In this document: piece by piece, positions 10,401 to 17,467 of the stretch
Layout of the letters: each line of letters begins with the position of its first letter
Numbering within the stretch: position 1 is the first letter of the stretch
Virus record (IMG/VR): IMGVR_UViG_3300009502_000145
Coordinates: 1 to 31,147 of that record
Source: a virus
DNA length: 31,147 bases
Reading direction: 5' to 3' (one strand)
Notes under the pieces: model-generated
Database searches by the model: none
What the model saw: the letters and a program-made list of their open reading frames with translations, nothing else
Told to the model about the DNA's origin: nothing
Made by a program: the position numbers and the translations under genes

Positions 10401-12598
10401 AAAGAAACAAACAAAAACCAGTACAAGTATCTTATGAAGATGTAACATATACTTCTTCAATGAAGAATTTGCCAAATAATTATGAAGAAGGTGAATTACT
10501 TTACACTACTGAAGGTGGTAGTGGAGGATCTTTCTCACATATAAGCGTAGATTCTCAACAGTGGAGTCAAAGTATACACTTCCCGTATAAACCGACTTCA
10601 AGCGCAAATGACGCAATTAAAATCGCAGATAATCGCGAATTTTATAATGGTGAGTTGCCAGGTTCTTCTCTATATACACAAATGACAGAACATTGTGGAA
10701 AATATAAAGCAGGAGACACAACAGGATTTGACCATGATTTCGATTGTCAACCTAACTTAAATAATGTTGAAAAATCAAGAGAAAATCCTAACCTCCAAGA
10801 TGTAGATTATTCATTTGGTATAGATGTTCCTGTAAATATAGGATTGATAATATCAGGAAGCGCAACAAAAGGTACTGTTCCAGAATCAAATTATTCTCTT
10901 AAAAGACATAAAGGGCCAAGATATGATGGAAGTAAATCATCATCTGATGGAGTTAACTTATCAACTGGTCTAACTGGTTCATATGATAATTACCCTCCAG
11001 TAGAGAGTAAGAAAACACATTTTGCTTATATTAGTGAGATAAAAGATCCATATCCAGTAGTAAATAATAAAACATATCTTAATGTAAAATATATAGTTGA
11101 TACTGAAACTAATATCGATAATCCTGGATTAAGTGATGTAACTTTTTATAATATGAAAGATGTATTTGTTCCTACAGAAACAATAAATTCATCATTAATA
11201 ATTCCTAAAGCGGAACCACAATTTAATAAATTAAATAAAACACAAAATATATCTCATATTGGAGAAATAGCAGTACCTATTTTATATTCCCAGATATCTA
11301 GTGATAATTATTCAACTAATCTACATTTCTCTTCTTCATTATCAATCCCATTAACTTATTGGGATTACACAACAACAGCTACTAGTTCCTTGAGCAATAT
11401 AGATGATAATTCTACATTGTTTTCTTTCATCCCAGATTATTCAGTTAATATAAATTATGTAAATGATAAATTATATGTAGATCCATATAATTATTATTCA
11501 CCTTTATATAATACTGAGAGAGTATCTTTATCAAATGTTATTTTATCAGAAGATCAATATTCTTTAACTTATAATCACATTTTAATTACTAGTCCTATAG
11601 GAAATACAACAGGCATCACAGGTTCATTAGATATATCTATCAGACATAGAAATGCTGGTTCTCCAACATCAGGTAAAATACCTATTACATTATTAAAAGG
11701 AAAAATAACTTTTAATTGTTTAAACAATGATGAATTTACATATGATATAATAGATGTATTGGGTTCAGATTTTACCATATCTGCAAATAATATTAATATA
11801 TCATATAGTAATTCTAATTATAATTCATTCATTATAAGCCATGGCATTGTAGATATAAATTATCTAACTTGGGATATTCAAATAAAAGATGCAGGTACCA
11901 TTCAACCAACATTAGTACCAGGAGCTGAATGGTGTGGGTTAGAATTTAACTCTAAGGATACCGATATAACATTTAATCCATATTCTGTTATATCTAACAA
12001 ATCGCATTCATTCCTAGAATTATTAAATATAACTAACTTATATGTTCAACCAGATGATTTAAATATATATAGAGAAACAGGGTATAATAATAAAATATAC
12101 ATAGATAATCAATATATGATATTATCATATGATCAAGGATATATACAAACCCCAATACCTTATACATCTAGTTTTTCGAATAGATTTAAAAATAATTTTG
12201 AACCATATGGAACCGAGTTTCCTAAAATAAAAGATCAATGGAAATTAGAAATAGGGGATCAAATACGTTTTGAAAATAATGAAGAAAAATGTTATGAAAT
12301 AACTGATATAAATCCATTTTATTTTGATGTTTATGGTGTTGGGCCTGTGATATTAATAACATTAGACCGAGATATTTCTACTTCGACTAATTTAAATTTC
12401 TTCTTGATAAGAAGATGGGAAGAAAACAGAAATAATATCACAGTAAATCAAACATTCCCTTACTCAAACCAACTTATATCAGCTTCTTTGGCTCCCACAA
12501 CTACTGGTTTTATATTCCCAAAATATCCAGTAGACGCGATTGCTAAAAATCCTGACAAGATAATTAGAGACTTAATTGATAAGAAGATAATAGAATAA
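7397..12598 (+). CDS. Giant baseplate/tail protein (1733 aa) with tail-protein-I-like and LamG-like domains
   Basis: This is the largest gene in the window. Residues about 400-445 (DWLYWTIPEYLRND, then FLNMIGQHFDSIWVYIE) and 540-580 (KRLYHNIPYLVKTKGTIAGL, then NIYGIPDTILRINEFGGKD) resemble phage tail protein I/baseplate wedge cores, where KTKG...L...YGIP is a recurrent signature. Residues about 600-790 look like a concanavalin/LamG jelly roll (WWNIQANFDHFSLTASLYIA, then QFNGQFQEYRLYNT). Residues about 925-1024 are helical (DYFQKYKHNYNVKDFIRLIK). The remainder is beta-rich Ser/Asn/Tyr sequence. It occupies the position of T4 gp7 after gp6, but I cannot assign orthology. Host-surface carbohydrate binding by the LamG-like part is inference. 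Confidence 0.85.
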   Translation: MSPEIIIQPVDSSTFESQTTYLTQDDTIISSFYLDIKFNSISDYVETNIYDENQNPLLNSITPKSDFSVLNNDIILNPDQNLTQSGFDQGSYYIKYNFFRKVLKSDNNSLYYISEINSDRKEIRLSSNQISDSDIIFSTTLFSQLRDSATYFVDFYLNFGENDLCIANNVKLDTTQNNPSILIKLYEPLSLNHNLKDTLWVVEPISDSQTYLVTFPDPIIEINDSQYIQGPNFSLDIKNQTGLSSQIYSYNDLIGTNISGSQQQIKNILNKKGIDINLDYNDFSNFIHFSSATSRLENFYYKVSLIEDYSNEISDFIGSISGNTTSSISYNSSYNSLSGSIDSIINNFDEYEYFLYFNSGSINSWPKQNSQPPYQLYSTGSSQVSVWFENILEQASIYDQNNQDWLYWTIPEYLRNDSENKNYEVFLNMIGQHFDSIWVYIESISNRFNADNRLNYGISKTLLADALKDFGIKLYSNNFNINDLYTSFLGITPSGSLFPFPDITSTLPATSGFEFIDTKISSSNSEVIPLDDLNKKIYKRLYHNIPYLVKTKGTIAGLRSLVNIYGIPDTILRINEFGGKDRNNSGDWDYKQNIFNYSYSGSLTTGFLSNPNLGDTLPETIQFRFKTNGVPISGSQELFLSSDGGTQVSSIIIDYSNLGSLNGSYSGSIDEYNQYGIVKYIPDVNNSSKSASIYLPIFNNDWWNIQANFDHFSLTASLYIANKIDGKVGFKASDSISDSFISYFSYSPTTSSLIQFNGQFQEYRLYNTVISESIFYDYVLNPLSCEGNSINSTPDELYFRAPLGSNLDLDSRTSIHPKVTGSWIPTASFNNESEFYLSSGSFVSNIEKIYYDQPIAGIKNAVTDKINIEESVLPEGDTLSPFRSIQQQSFVSSSYTPDINYLEVAFSPQDQINEDIMSQIGYINIGDYIGDPRQINNDGNTYPDLNKLRDDYFQKYKHNYNVKDFIRLIKYFDNSLFKMLKDFVPAKTDLATGIVIKQHILERNKQKPVQVSYEDVTYTSSMKNLPNNYEEGELLYTTEGGSGGSFSHISVDSQQWSQSIHFPYKPTSSANDAIKIADNREFYNGELPGSSLYTQMTEHCGKYKAGDTTGFDHDFDCQPNLNNVEKSRENPNLQDVDYSFGIDVPVNIGLIISGSATKGTVPESNYSLKRHKGPRYDGSKSSSDGVNLSTGLTGSYDNYPPVESKKTHFAYISEIKDPYPVVNNKTYLNVKYIVDTETNIDNPGLSDVTFYNMKDVFVPTETINSSLIIPKAEPQFNKLNKTQNISHIGEIAVPILYSQISSDNYSTNLHFSSSLSIPLTYWDYTTTATSSLSNIDDNSTLFSFIPDYSVNINYVNDKLYVDPYNYYSPLYNTERVSLSNVILSEDQYSLTYNHILITSPIGNTTGITGSLDISIRHRNAGSPTSGKIPITLLKGKITFNCLNNDEFTYDIIDVLGSDFTISANNINISYSNSNYNSFIISHGIVDINYLTWDIQIKDAGTIQPTLVPGAEWCGLEFNSKDTDITFNPYSVISNKSHSFLELLNITNLYVQPDDLNIYRETGYNNKIYIDNQYMILSYDQGYIQTPIPYTSSFSNRFKNNFEPYGTEFPKIKDQWKLEIGDQIRFENNEEKCYEITDINPFYFDVYGVGPVILITLDRDISTSTNLNFFLIRRWEENRNNITVNQTFPYSNQLISASLAPTTTGFIFPKYPVDAIAKNPDKIIRDLIDKKIIE

Positions 12599-12600
12599 CA

Positions 12601-12614
12601 TATTTATAATAAAA
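12601..12614 (+). promoter_or_regulatory. Putative late promoter separated from its gene by an HEG
   Basis: TATTTATAATAAAA is followed by TAACAATAATATT. At intact sites the same kind of leader (ACAATATT, TAATATT) runs straight into ATG. Here the leader is followed by CACAATAA and no start codon. The gene that should be next, the virion protein at 13490, comes only after the homing endonuclease gene. Confidence 0.6.
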
Positions 12615-12672
12615 TAACAATAATATTCACAATAATTTAACTACTTAATAACCTTTAAGCACTTTTCTTCGA

Positions 12673-12701
12673 TCTTTTCTTAGAACTGTAATATGTATAA
12701 T
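12673..12701 (+). promoter_or_regulatory. Putative HEG-class promoter (TCTTTT-N17-TATAAT)
   Basis: The exact 10-mer TATGTATAAT ends at 12701. TCTTTT lies 17 nt before its TATAAT, in the place of a -35 box. The same arrangement occurs before other HEGs in this window. The ATG of the 49-codon ORF begins only 5 nt after the motif. Confidence 0.55.
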
Positions 12702-12706
12702 CGACA

Positions 12707-12856
12707 ATGGGAAGAATAAAAAAATACCAGACAGAAGAAGAACGTATTCAAAAACAACTTGAATATAGTAAAACATATTATTGGAAAAATAAAGATAAAG
12801 TCGATGGAAAAAACAAAGAACGTTATCATAGGAATATACAAGATAACAAGTCCTAG
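12707..12856 (+). CDS. 49-aa ORF overlapping the GIY-YIG start (copy 1)
   Basis: This ORF begins MGRIKKYQTEEER, contains YYWKNKDK and ends RNIQDNKS before TAG. It is homologous to the ORFs at 26415 and 30213: same length, same MGRI start, same YYW-N-K core and same RN(I/L)Q-N-S end. The endonuclease start lies 97 nt downstream in the +1 frame, so the last 53 nt are read in two frames. The basic, aromatic composition resembles Lys/Tyr/Glu-rich N-terminal modules of viral HEGs, possibly DNA-binding. It may be a real overlapping gene, or a relic of a former N-terminal domain. The stop position is partly forced by the nuclease's Pro-Ser-Gly codons. Confidence 0.5.
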   Translation: MGRIKKYQTEEERIQKQLEYSKTYYWKNKDKVDGKNKERYHRNIQDNKS

Positions 12857-13484
12857 TGGAAAAATTTATATAGGTCAAACTACTAATTGGAAGAAGAGGT
12901 TAGGATATTATAATAGATTAGAATGTAAAGGTCAAGTAAAATTATATAATTCATTAGTTAAATATAAATCTGAAAATCATATATTTGAATTTATAGAGGA
13001 ATGTTCGAGTGAATTATTAAATGAACGAGAAATATATTGGGGTGATTTTTACGATGTATTGGGTGAGAATGGATTAAATCTGAAAGAGTTAGGTATAGGT
13101 GGAAAATGGAATGATGAAATGAAAGCTAAAATGAAAGAAAGATGCAATACTCCTGAACATAAAGCTTTCATATCTAATATCCATAAAGGTAAAATAACTT
13201 CTTCAGAAATTAGAGCTAAGATGAGTGAAACTCATTTATCAATGAATAAAACTCAACCAGAAGAATTAAAAATAAAAAGAGGCTTATATAAAAAGCATTC
13301 TCCAGAACATATAGAAAGATTTATTAAATCGGCTTCTAAACCTATTATACATCTTCCATCAGAAGTGATATATGAAAGTATAACTCAAGCCGCTAAAATA
13401 TTAGGAATAGATCATTCTAATATAATAAGAATATTAAAAGGAAGACAAAATAATTATAAAGGAACAACATTTAAATATATTTAA
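12804..13484 (+). CDS. GIY-YIG homing endonuclease (copy 1)
   Basis: The protein has 226 residues from the ATG at 12804. Upstream in-frame starts exist, but homologous copies at 26512 and 30310 start at the corresponding site. The GIY-YIG core is GIYKITSPSGKIYIGQ with a downstream KKR arginine. The acidic catalytic-region segment is LNEREIYWGDFYDVLG. NUMOD3-like helices follow (EMKAKMKER, SSEIRAKMSETH). The C-terminus is an IENR1/NUMOD1-like helix-turn-helix: ITQAAKILGIDHSNIIRILK. Such free-standing enzymes cut a target in phage DNA lacking the gene and drive its copying. It sits just upstream of the virion gene at 13490, so that gene's 5' region is the likely target. Confidence 0.88.
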   Translation: MEKTKNVIIGIYKITSPSGKIYIGQTTNWKKRLGYYNRLECKGQVKLYNSLVKYKSENHIFEFIEECSSELLNEREIYWGDFYDVLGENGLNLKELGIGGKWNDEMKAKMKERCNTPEHKAFISNIHKGKITSSEIRAKMSETHLSMNKTQPEELKIKRGLYKKHSPEHIERFIKSASKPIIHLPSEVIYESITQAAKILGIDHSNIIRILKGRQNNYKGTTFKYI

Positions 13485-13489
13485 AAATC

Positions 13490-14140
13490 ATGGGATTTCA
13501 GAATAATCAACAGATTACAATAGACTGCATTTTGACTCGCGCTGGAAGGGCCGCACTCGCAAAAGGTGATGGGTCATTTAATATTACACAATTCGCCCTT
13601 TCAGACGACGAAATAGATTATACACTTTATAATCCAACACACCCATCCGGTTCTTCATATTATGGAGAAGCTATAGAAGGTATGCCTCTTCTAGAAGCAT
13701 TCCCCGATGAAAATCAGATTATGAAATACAAATTGGTTACATTACCAAGAGGTACTGCTAAAATGCCTGTATTAAGTATTGGTTATCCAGCCATTATATT
13801 AAAACAAGGTGATACACTATCGATTACACCAGCCACTTTAAATTATCTTGGTAATACAACTACCTATGAAACAAGTGGATATGTAGCAACAATTGCTGAT
13901 GCTAGAACAATGTCTTCATTTGAAGGAGTAGGCAAAACAAATGCTGCAGCTACTTCAAATATTTCACTTGGAACTAATCTTTCTAAATCAGTTACAGGTA
14001 CTCAAATAAATCTTAAAGCAACAACCGTCAATACATTATATGGTTCTAATACACAACTCAAAACTACACTTACTGTAGTAGGTATTGATAGTGGTGCTCG
14101 TATAGTGATTCCAGTAACTATTAATAAAATAACAATTTAG
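13490..14140 (+). CDS. Conserved-looking virion structural protein
   Basis: The protein has 216 residues. The N-terminus reads TIDCILTRAGRAALAKGDGS followed by FNITQFALSDDEIDYTLYNP. This is a compact alpha/beta opening of a kind I associate with T4-like phages of low-GC hosts, where such proteins are usually unnamed structural proteins. The C-terminal half is Thr/Asn-rich and beta-rich, possibly an exposed domain. The first 130 nt use more C- and G-ending codons (CGC, GCC, CTC) than the AT-rich neighbours. The original late promoter is probably at 12601, with the HEG now in between. The gene ends 3 nt before the next structural gene. Confidence 0.72.
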   Translation: MGFQNNQQITIDCILTRAGRAALAKGDGSFNITQFALSDDEIDYTLYNPTHPSGSSYYGEAIEGMPLLEAFPDENQIMKYKLVTLPRGTAKMPVLSIGYPAIILKQGDTLSITPATLNYLGNTTTYETSGYVATIADARTMSSFEGVGKTNAAATSNISLGTNLSKSVTGTQINLKATTVNTLYGSNTQLKTTLTVVGIDSGARIVIPVTINKITI

Positions 14141-14143
14141 AAT

Positions 14144-15148
14144 ATGAGCTTTAAAAGATTAGATCCACAGGATTTTATAACTAGTGCTGACTCAGTAGTA
14201 TCTCCTGCTTGGTCTGGAAACGTTTCTGCTTTATCTACATTTTTCACATCATCTACTCAAACAAGTGGGTCTTCTGGAAATTATTATCTAGACATATATA
14301 ATCAAAACCCATCTGCTTCTACTGCTGAAGTTCAATTTAGTATTGCATATGCTAATAAAAATGGAGGAGGGGCTGTTCCATATAATTCTACTATAACTGG
14401 AAGTACTTATACTTCTACTTTGTATGGTCAAATGAGAACTCTTCTTTTAGAAGATGAAAATGCTAGTTTTAGTTTTAATGGAGTAACAAGTGATGATTTT
14501 TATATATTAAATATAAATCGTGCTCGCTATAAAGAAAAATTAATGCCTGGAGCTTGGAATTTACGATTACCAACATCCCCAAGCTCATCTGTTGATCTAA
14601 CTGACAATTCAAATAATGTAGCTCTTCCAGAATATTATGGTACTCAACGTGTATATCAAGTTGTAAATGGATTAAATGGTTCTGGTAGTATTACACCTAG
14701 TTCGGGTTCGTATGGATTATTTTTCCCAGATACTTCTTTATTATTAATGAACCCATTAGCATTAAATATGTCTGTAGCTAATGGTGGAGTATTGTTAGGT
14801 ACATCTACTGTGACTTCTTCAATGGTTCATAATGAGAGAAGATTATTTAATAAATTAAATATTAGTGGTAGTTATTTTCAACTTCAATCTGAAGAAACAA
14901 TTACGTCAAATTATATATTTGTTCGAGCTAGAAATAGTGAATTTAACTACTCAGAAAATCCTAGCTTCATTTCAGGATCAACAGGTGAAGTAATTCATAA
15001 TAGTTTTATTTATAATCCACAAACATACCCAACAACAGTAGGTCTATATAATGATTCAAATGAATTATTGGCAGTGGCTAAATTATCTAAACCATTATTG
15101 AAAGATAGTACGAAAGAATTACTTTTGAGATGCCGTCTCGATTTTTGA
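14144..15148 (+). CDS. Tail/virion protein, paralogue of the next gene at its C-terminus
   Basis: The protein has 334 residues and starts MSFKRLDPQDFITSADSVVS. The body is Ser/Thr/Asn/Tyr-rich and beta-like, with no membrane segment. The last 70 residues (EFNYSENPSFISGSTGEVIH, then TVGLYNDSNELLAVAKLSKP) align with the end of the 298-residue protein that follows. Both also start MS.FK.L..QD.I.S. This implies duplication of a structural gene. A role in the tail, fibre or capsid decoration is plausible from context only. Confidence 0.72.
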   Translation: MSFKRLDPQDFITSADSVVSPAWSGNVSALSTFFTSSTQTSGSSGNYYLDIYNQNPSASTAEVQFSIAYANKNGGGAVPYNSTITGSTYTSTLYGQMRTLLLEDENASFSFNGVTSDDFYILNINRARYKEKLMPGAWNLRLPTSPSSSVDLTDNSNNVALPEYYGTQRVYQVVNGLNGSGSITPSSGSYGLFFPDTSLLLMNPLALNMSVANGGVLLGTSTVTSSMVHNERRLFNKLNISGSYFQLQSEETITSNYIFVRARNSEFNYSENPSFISGSTGEVIHNSFIYNPQTYPTTVGLYNDSNELLAVAKLSKPLLKDSTKELLLRCRLDF

Positions 15149-15151
15149 CCC

Positions 15152-15171
15152 ATCCCATAATTAACTGGGAT
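15152..15171 (+). promoter_or_regulatory. Small hairpin between paralogous structural genes
   Basis: ATCCCA and TGGGAT form a perfect 6-bp stem around an 8-nt loop (TAATTAAC). It fills most of the 33-nt gap between two structural genes. No T-tract follows, so it is not a standard terminator. It may be an RNA-processing or attenuation element, or chance. Confidence 0.35.
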
Positions 15172-15181
15172 AAACTATAAT

Positions 15182-16078
15182 ATGAGCGTTTTTAAAACAT
15201 TAACCTCCCAAGATATTATTGTATCTCCATTTGAAGTAAATAAGTCGTTTACATTCATAGGTGGAGATACACTCTTATCTGCTAGTATTCAAAGATATAT
15301 AGGCACAAATAATGGAGAAGACCTAATATATAATTCAATAAAACAATTGTATTACTCAAATTACATTTCAGGAAGTGATGGAAATATTTCTAACTCAGCA
15401 ACTGCTAGTATAGGATCAGATGGTTTATATTATGGAGAAGTTTATTCTACTTTATATCAAAACTATTTAGCAACCGATTTAAATCCACAACGTTATTTCC
15501 CAACTAGTTCAGGTAATATTATTGGCGTGATGTCTATCCCTAAAGAATTATTTGGAGATTATATCCAACCTAATTCATTACATATTGTTACTCCAAGTGG
15601 AAGTTATAAAGATGATGGAGAAGGACGGTTATATAATTCATCAATTCTTTTATCATCTATTTATGGAACAGGAATTTATGGAGGAAGTATATATGGTAAT
15701 ACAATATATTGCGGAAACGTAATATATGAACATGGAATTGTAGTTCTTATTAAAGGAGGAATCCCCTCAATAAACAATTTTATTTCTTCAACAGACATTC
15801 AAGTTTCATTCTCTAGTTCATATACTTTATATGAAACACAATATAAATGCACTATATCAGAAAACGAATTCAATTATACTAATAATCCGTCTGTTATAAC
15901 AGGAAGTGATGGTAGACTATATAATCATTTTACTGGGTCATATTTTGCACCATATGTCACAACTATAGGTTTATATAATAATAATGAAGAATTACTTGCA
16001 ATAGGAAAACTAGCACAACCATTACCAACATCAAGAACTTCTGATATGAATATTATATTATCAATTGATCGTTTATAA
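15182..16078 (+). CDS. Tail/virion protein, paralogue of the preceding gene
   Basis: The protein has 298 residues starting MSVFKTLTSQDIIVSPFEVN. The central part is beta-rich, with a short Gly/Tyr run (IYGTGIYGGSIYGNTIYCG, about residues 160-178) that looks like a repeating turn. The C-terminus (EFNYTNNPSVITGSDGRLYN, then TIGLYNNNEELLAIGKLAQP) matches the end of the 334-residue protein. It probably occupies a similar place in the particle. The next late promoter begins 3 nt after the stop. Confidence 0.72.
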   Translation: MSVFKTLTSQDIIVSPFEVNKSFTFIGGDTLLSASIQRYIGTNNGEDLIYNSIKQLYYSNYISGSDGNISNSATASIGSDGLYYGEVYSTLYQNYLATDLNPQRYFPTSSGNIIGVMSIPKELFGDYIQPNSLHIVTPSGSYKDDGEGRLYNSSILLSSIYGTGIYGGSIYGNTIYCGNVIYEHGIVVLIKGGIPSINNFISSTDIQVSFSSSYTLYETQYKCTISENEFNYTNNPSVITGSDGRLYNHFTGSYFAPYVTTIGLYNNNEELLAIGKLAQPLPTSRTSDMNIILSIDRL

Positions 16079-16081
16079 TCA

Positions 16082-16095
16082 TATTTATAATAAAA
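16082..16095 (+). promoter_or_regulatory. Putative late promoter TATTTATAATAAAA
   Basis: This is an exact copy of the late-type motif, followed by CAATATT and the ATG at 16103. Its leader closely matches those after 21355 and, with the start codon lost, 12601. Confidence 0.62.
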
Positions 16096-16102
16096 CAATA
16101 TT

Positions 16103-16393
16103 ATGGCAAAATTACTCAACCAGTATAATACAGATATCGAAACTGGAGATATCATTCAATCGTCTCATATCACACAGTTTGCAGATGCTTTAACTGGAAA
16201 AGAAGAATATAATATAAGTATATTTGGTTCTTTAAAATTAACAGGTTCATTTGATGTAAAGCGTTCAATAAGTATTTATCCTATTGATATATTTGATGAC
16301 AATGCAGATGCCTCTTCATTACCGTTAGGTAAAGTATATATGGCGTCTGGGGATGGAGCTAATCCAAAAGGAACATTAATGATAAAATATTAA
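16103..16393 (+). CDS. Small structural-type protein, possibly fibre-associated
   Basis: The protein has 96 residues. The N-terminus (LLNQYNTDIETGDIIQSSHI) and the middle (EYNISIFGSLKLTGSFDVKR) form regular short beta strands. The strand pattern SLKLTGSFD is common in phage fibre and tail-tip proteins. The C-terminus ends GTLMIKY. It has its own late promoter. I do not recognise a named family. Confidence 0.72.
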   Translation: MAKLLNQYNTDIETGDIIQSSHITQFADALTGKEEYNISIFGSLKLTGSFDVKRSISIYPIDIFDDNADASSLPLGKVYMASGDGANPKGTLMIKY

Positions 16394-16418
16394 AAAATAA
16401 TATTTAGTAATATACAAA

Positions 16419-16544
16419 ATGATTAATTTTATAAAATATTTAATATATAAAATATATTACATTTTATATTTAAAAAATTCATATGGTTATGGTAAATATT
16501 CTAAATCTATATATACAAAACTTTTAAAAAATATAAAAAAATGA
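16419..16544 (+). CDS. Possible 41-aa peptide, Tyr/Ile/Lys-rich
   Basis: This short ORF fills most of the 147-nt gap between two genes. It starts MINFIKYLIYKIYYILYLKN and ends LLKNIKK, and its TGA overlaps the next ATG (ATGA). The first half is hydrophobic and could be a single membrane helix with a basic tail. The region is extremely AT-rich, so a chance ORF is a real possibility; the coupled stop/start is the main support. Confidence 0.3.
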   Translation: MINFIKYLIYKIYYILYLKNSYGYGKYSKSIYTKLLKNIKK

Positions 16545-17464
16545 ATGACACATTTGATTTAAAAGCCTATCTAGGTAGTAAACGCCTATTAACTGAAAAT
16601 TACGAACCTGTTTCTGAAGAAGAATCAATAAATGATAATTACTATAAAGAATTAGACCCAAAAGCGGCTATTGATAAAGCAACCATTGATTTCCAACACG
16701 CTAATAAAACTGGTAATGATGGGTTAGCTAATAAAATTGCTGGAAATTTAAAAATCTATCTAGATTATAAACAATATGATTGGAAAAAAGATCCAAAAGC
16801 ATTAGAAATATTGGATGGATTTTTAGATGAAAATATTAATGGAAATCAATCCTCAAACATAATCCGTCAATTAAAACCTGGACAAGAATATACATGGTTT
16901 ATGGGTGCTTCTCCTATGAAATGTACTTATATAGGGAAAGATGAAAAAGAACCTACATATACATTTAAGTTAGGTAATTCGATTCATAAATTATCTATTA
17001 AAGATGTAAAAGACTTCATTGAACCATTAAGTACATATGAAGAATATGCCGCTGAAAGTAATATTGATGAAGCTAATAAATTTACTTTAGGTAAACATGG
17101 TATTAAGAAGCGCCTTAAAACCGCAGTCAGACAAGCTTTAACTGAAAAGAAGAAAATCAAAAAAGATTTAGATCCTGAAGATATCGATATCGAAAGTGCA
17201 TTTACAAAAGAACCTGAAGTAGAAGAAAATCCTGAACCACAACCAGACGAACAAGCAGCAGCTCCAGTAGATGTTAATCCAATCGATACTTCAAATACTG
17301 AACAAAAACCAGGATTCTCTAAAGAAGAACAAGAAATTCAGAATTCTCTAAAGGTAGCTTATGATCACGCTACATCAATTGGTGATCAAAAATTAGCGAC
17401 TCAAATAGGAAATTCACTGAAATATTTTGTAAAAATGCATGTTGTATCACAGGATCTTAGCTAG
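16541..17464 (+). CDS. Acidic/lysine-rich protein with duplicated segment and FDLKAYLG leader
   Basis: The protein has 307 residues. The first 20 include FDLKAYLGSKRLLTEN, a leader nearly identical, including at DNA level, to that of the frameshifted gene at 22661. Residues 41-74 (ATIDFQHANKTGNDGLANKI) and 269-297 (KVAYDHATSIGDQKLATQIG) are an internal duplication. Residues 110-165 form a small beta domain (GQEYTWFMGASPMKCTYIG). Residues 186-206 (GIKKRLKTAVRQALTEKKK) resemble a segment of the next protein. A Pro/Glu-rich linker follows at 223-262. The LLTE end of the leader resembles the L/I-x-E prohead cleavage sites of T4 internal proteins, so an internal capsid role is inferred. Confidence 0.78.
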   Translation: MNDTFDLKAYLGSKRLLTENYEPVSEEESINDNYYKELDPKAAIDKATIDFQHANKTGNDGLANKIAGNLKIYLDYKQYDWKKDPKALEILDGFLDENINGNQSSNIIRQLKPGQEYTWFMGASPMKCTYIGKDEKEPTYTFKLGNSIHKLSIKDVKDFIEPLSTYEEYAAESNIDEANKFTLGKHGIKKRLKTAVRQALTEKKKIKKDLDPEDIDIESAFTKEPEVEENPEPQPDEQAAAPVDVNPIDTSNTEQKPGFSKEEQEIQNSLKVAYDHATSIGDQKLATQIGNSLKYFVKMHVVSQDLS

Positions 17465-17467
17465 GAA

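Larger units (their letters stand above)
12628..13486 (+). mobile_element. Inserted GIY-YIG homing endonuclease gene with its own promoter
   Basis: The segment lies between an orphaned late promoter/leader (12601-12627) and the start of the virion gene at 13490. It contains an HEG-type promoter (12673-12701), the 49-codon overlapping ORF and the nuclease gene. Left and right borders are estimated from where the conserved leader stops and where the downstream ATG begins. No target duplication is visible, as expected for homing. Confidence 0.5.

Noticed and set aside
12600-12614. TATTTATA in the late motif is the reverse complement of the T4 late promoter TATAAATA, suggesting leftward promoters.
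   Set aside because: All supported genes run rightward, the motif sits just upstream of + strand starts, and its flanking AATAAA/ACAATATT leader is oriented the same way. No minus-strand gene lies to the left of any site.
12851-12860. TCC TAG at the end of the 49-codon ORF as a +1 frameshift site, similar to the antizyme TCC TGA site, fusing it to the nuclease.
   Set aside because: A shift there would join the peptide after the GIY motif and remove the catalytic GIY residues. The stop is also forced by conserved Pro-Ser codons of the nuclease. Overlapping or relic genes fit better.
12645-12878. Minus-strand open frame opposite the HEG 5' region.
   Set aside because: It is hydrophobic low-complexity translation of the complement of A/T-rich coding sequence, with no motif or promoter. 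The + strand has clear HEG features.
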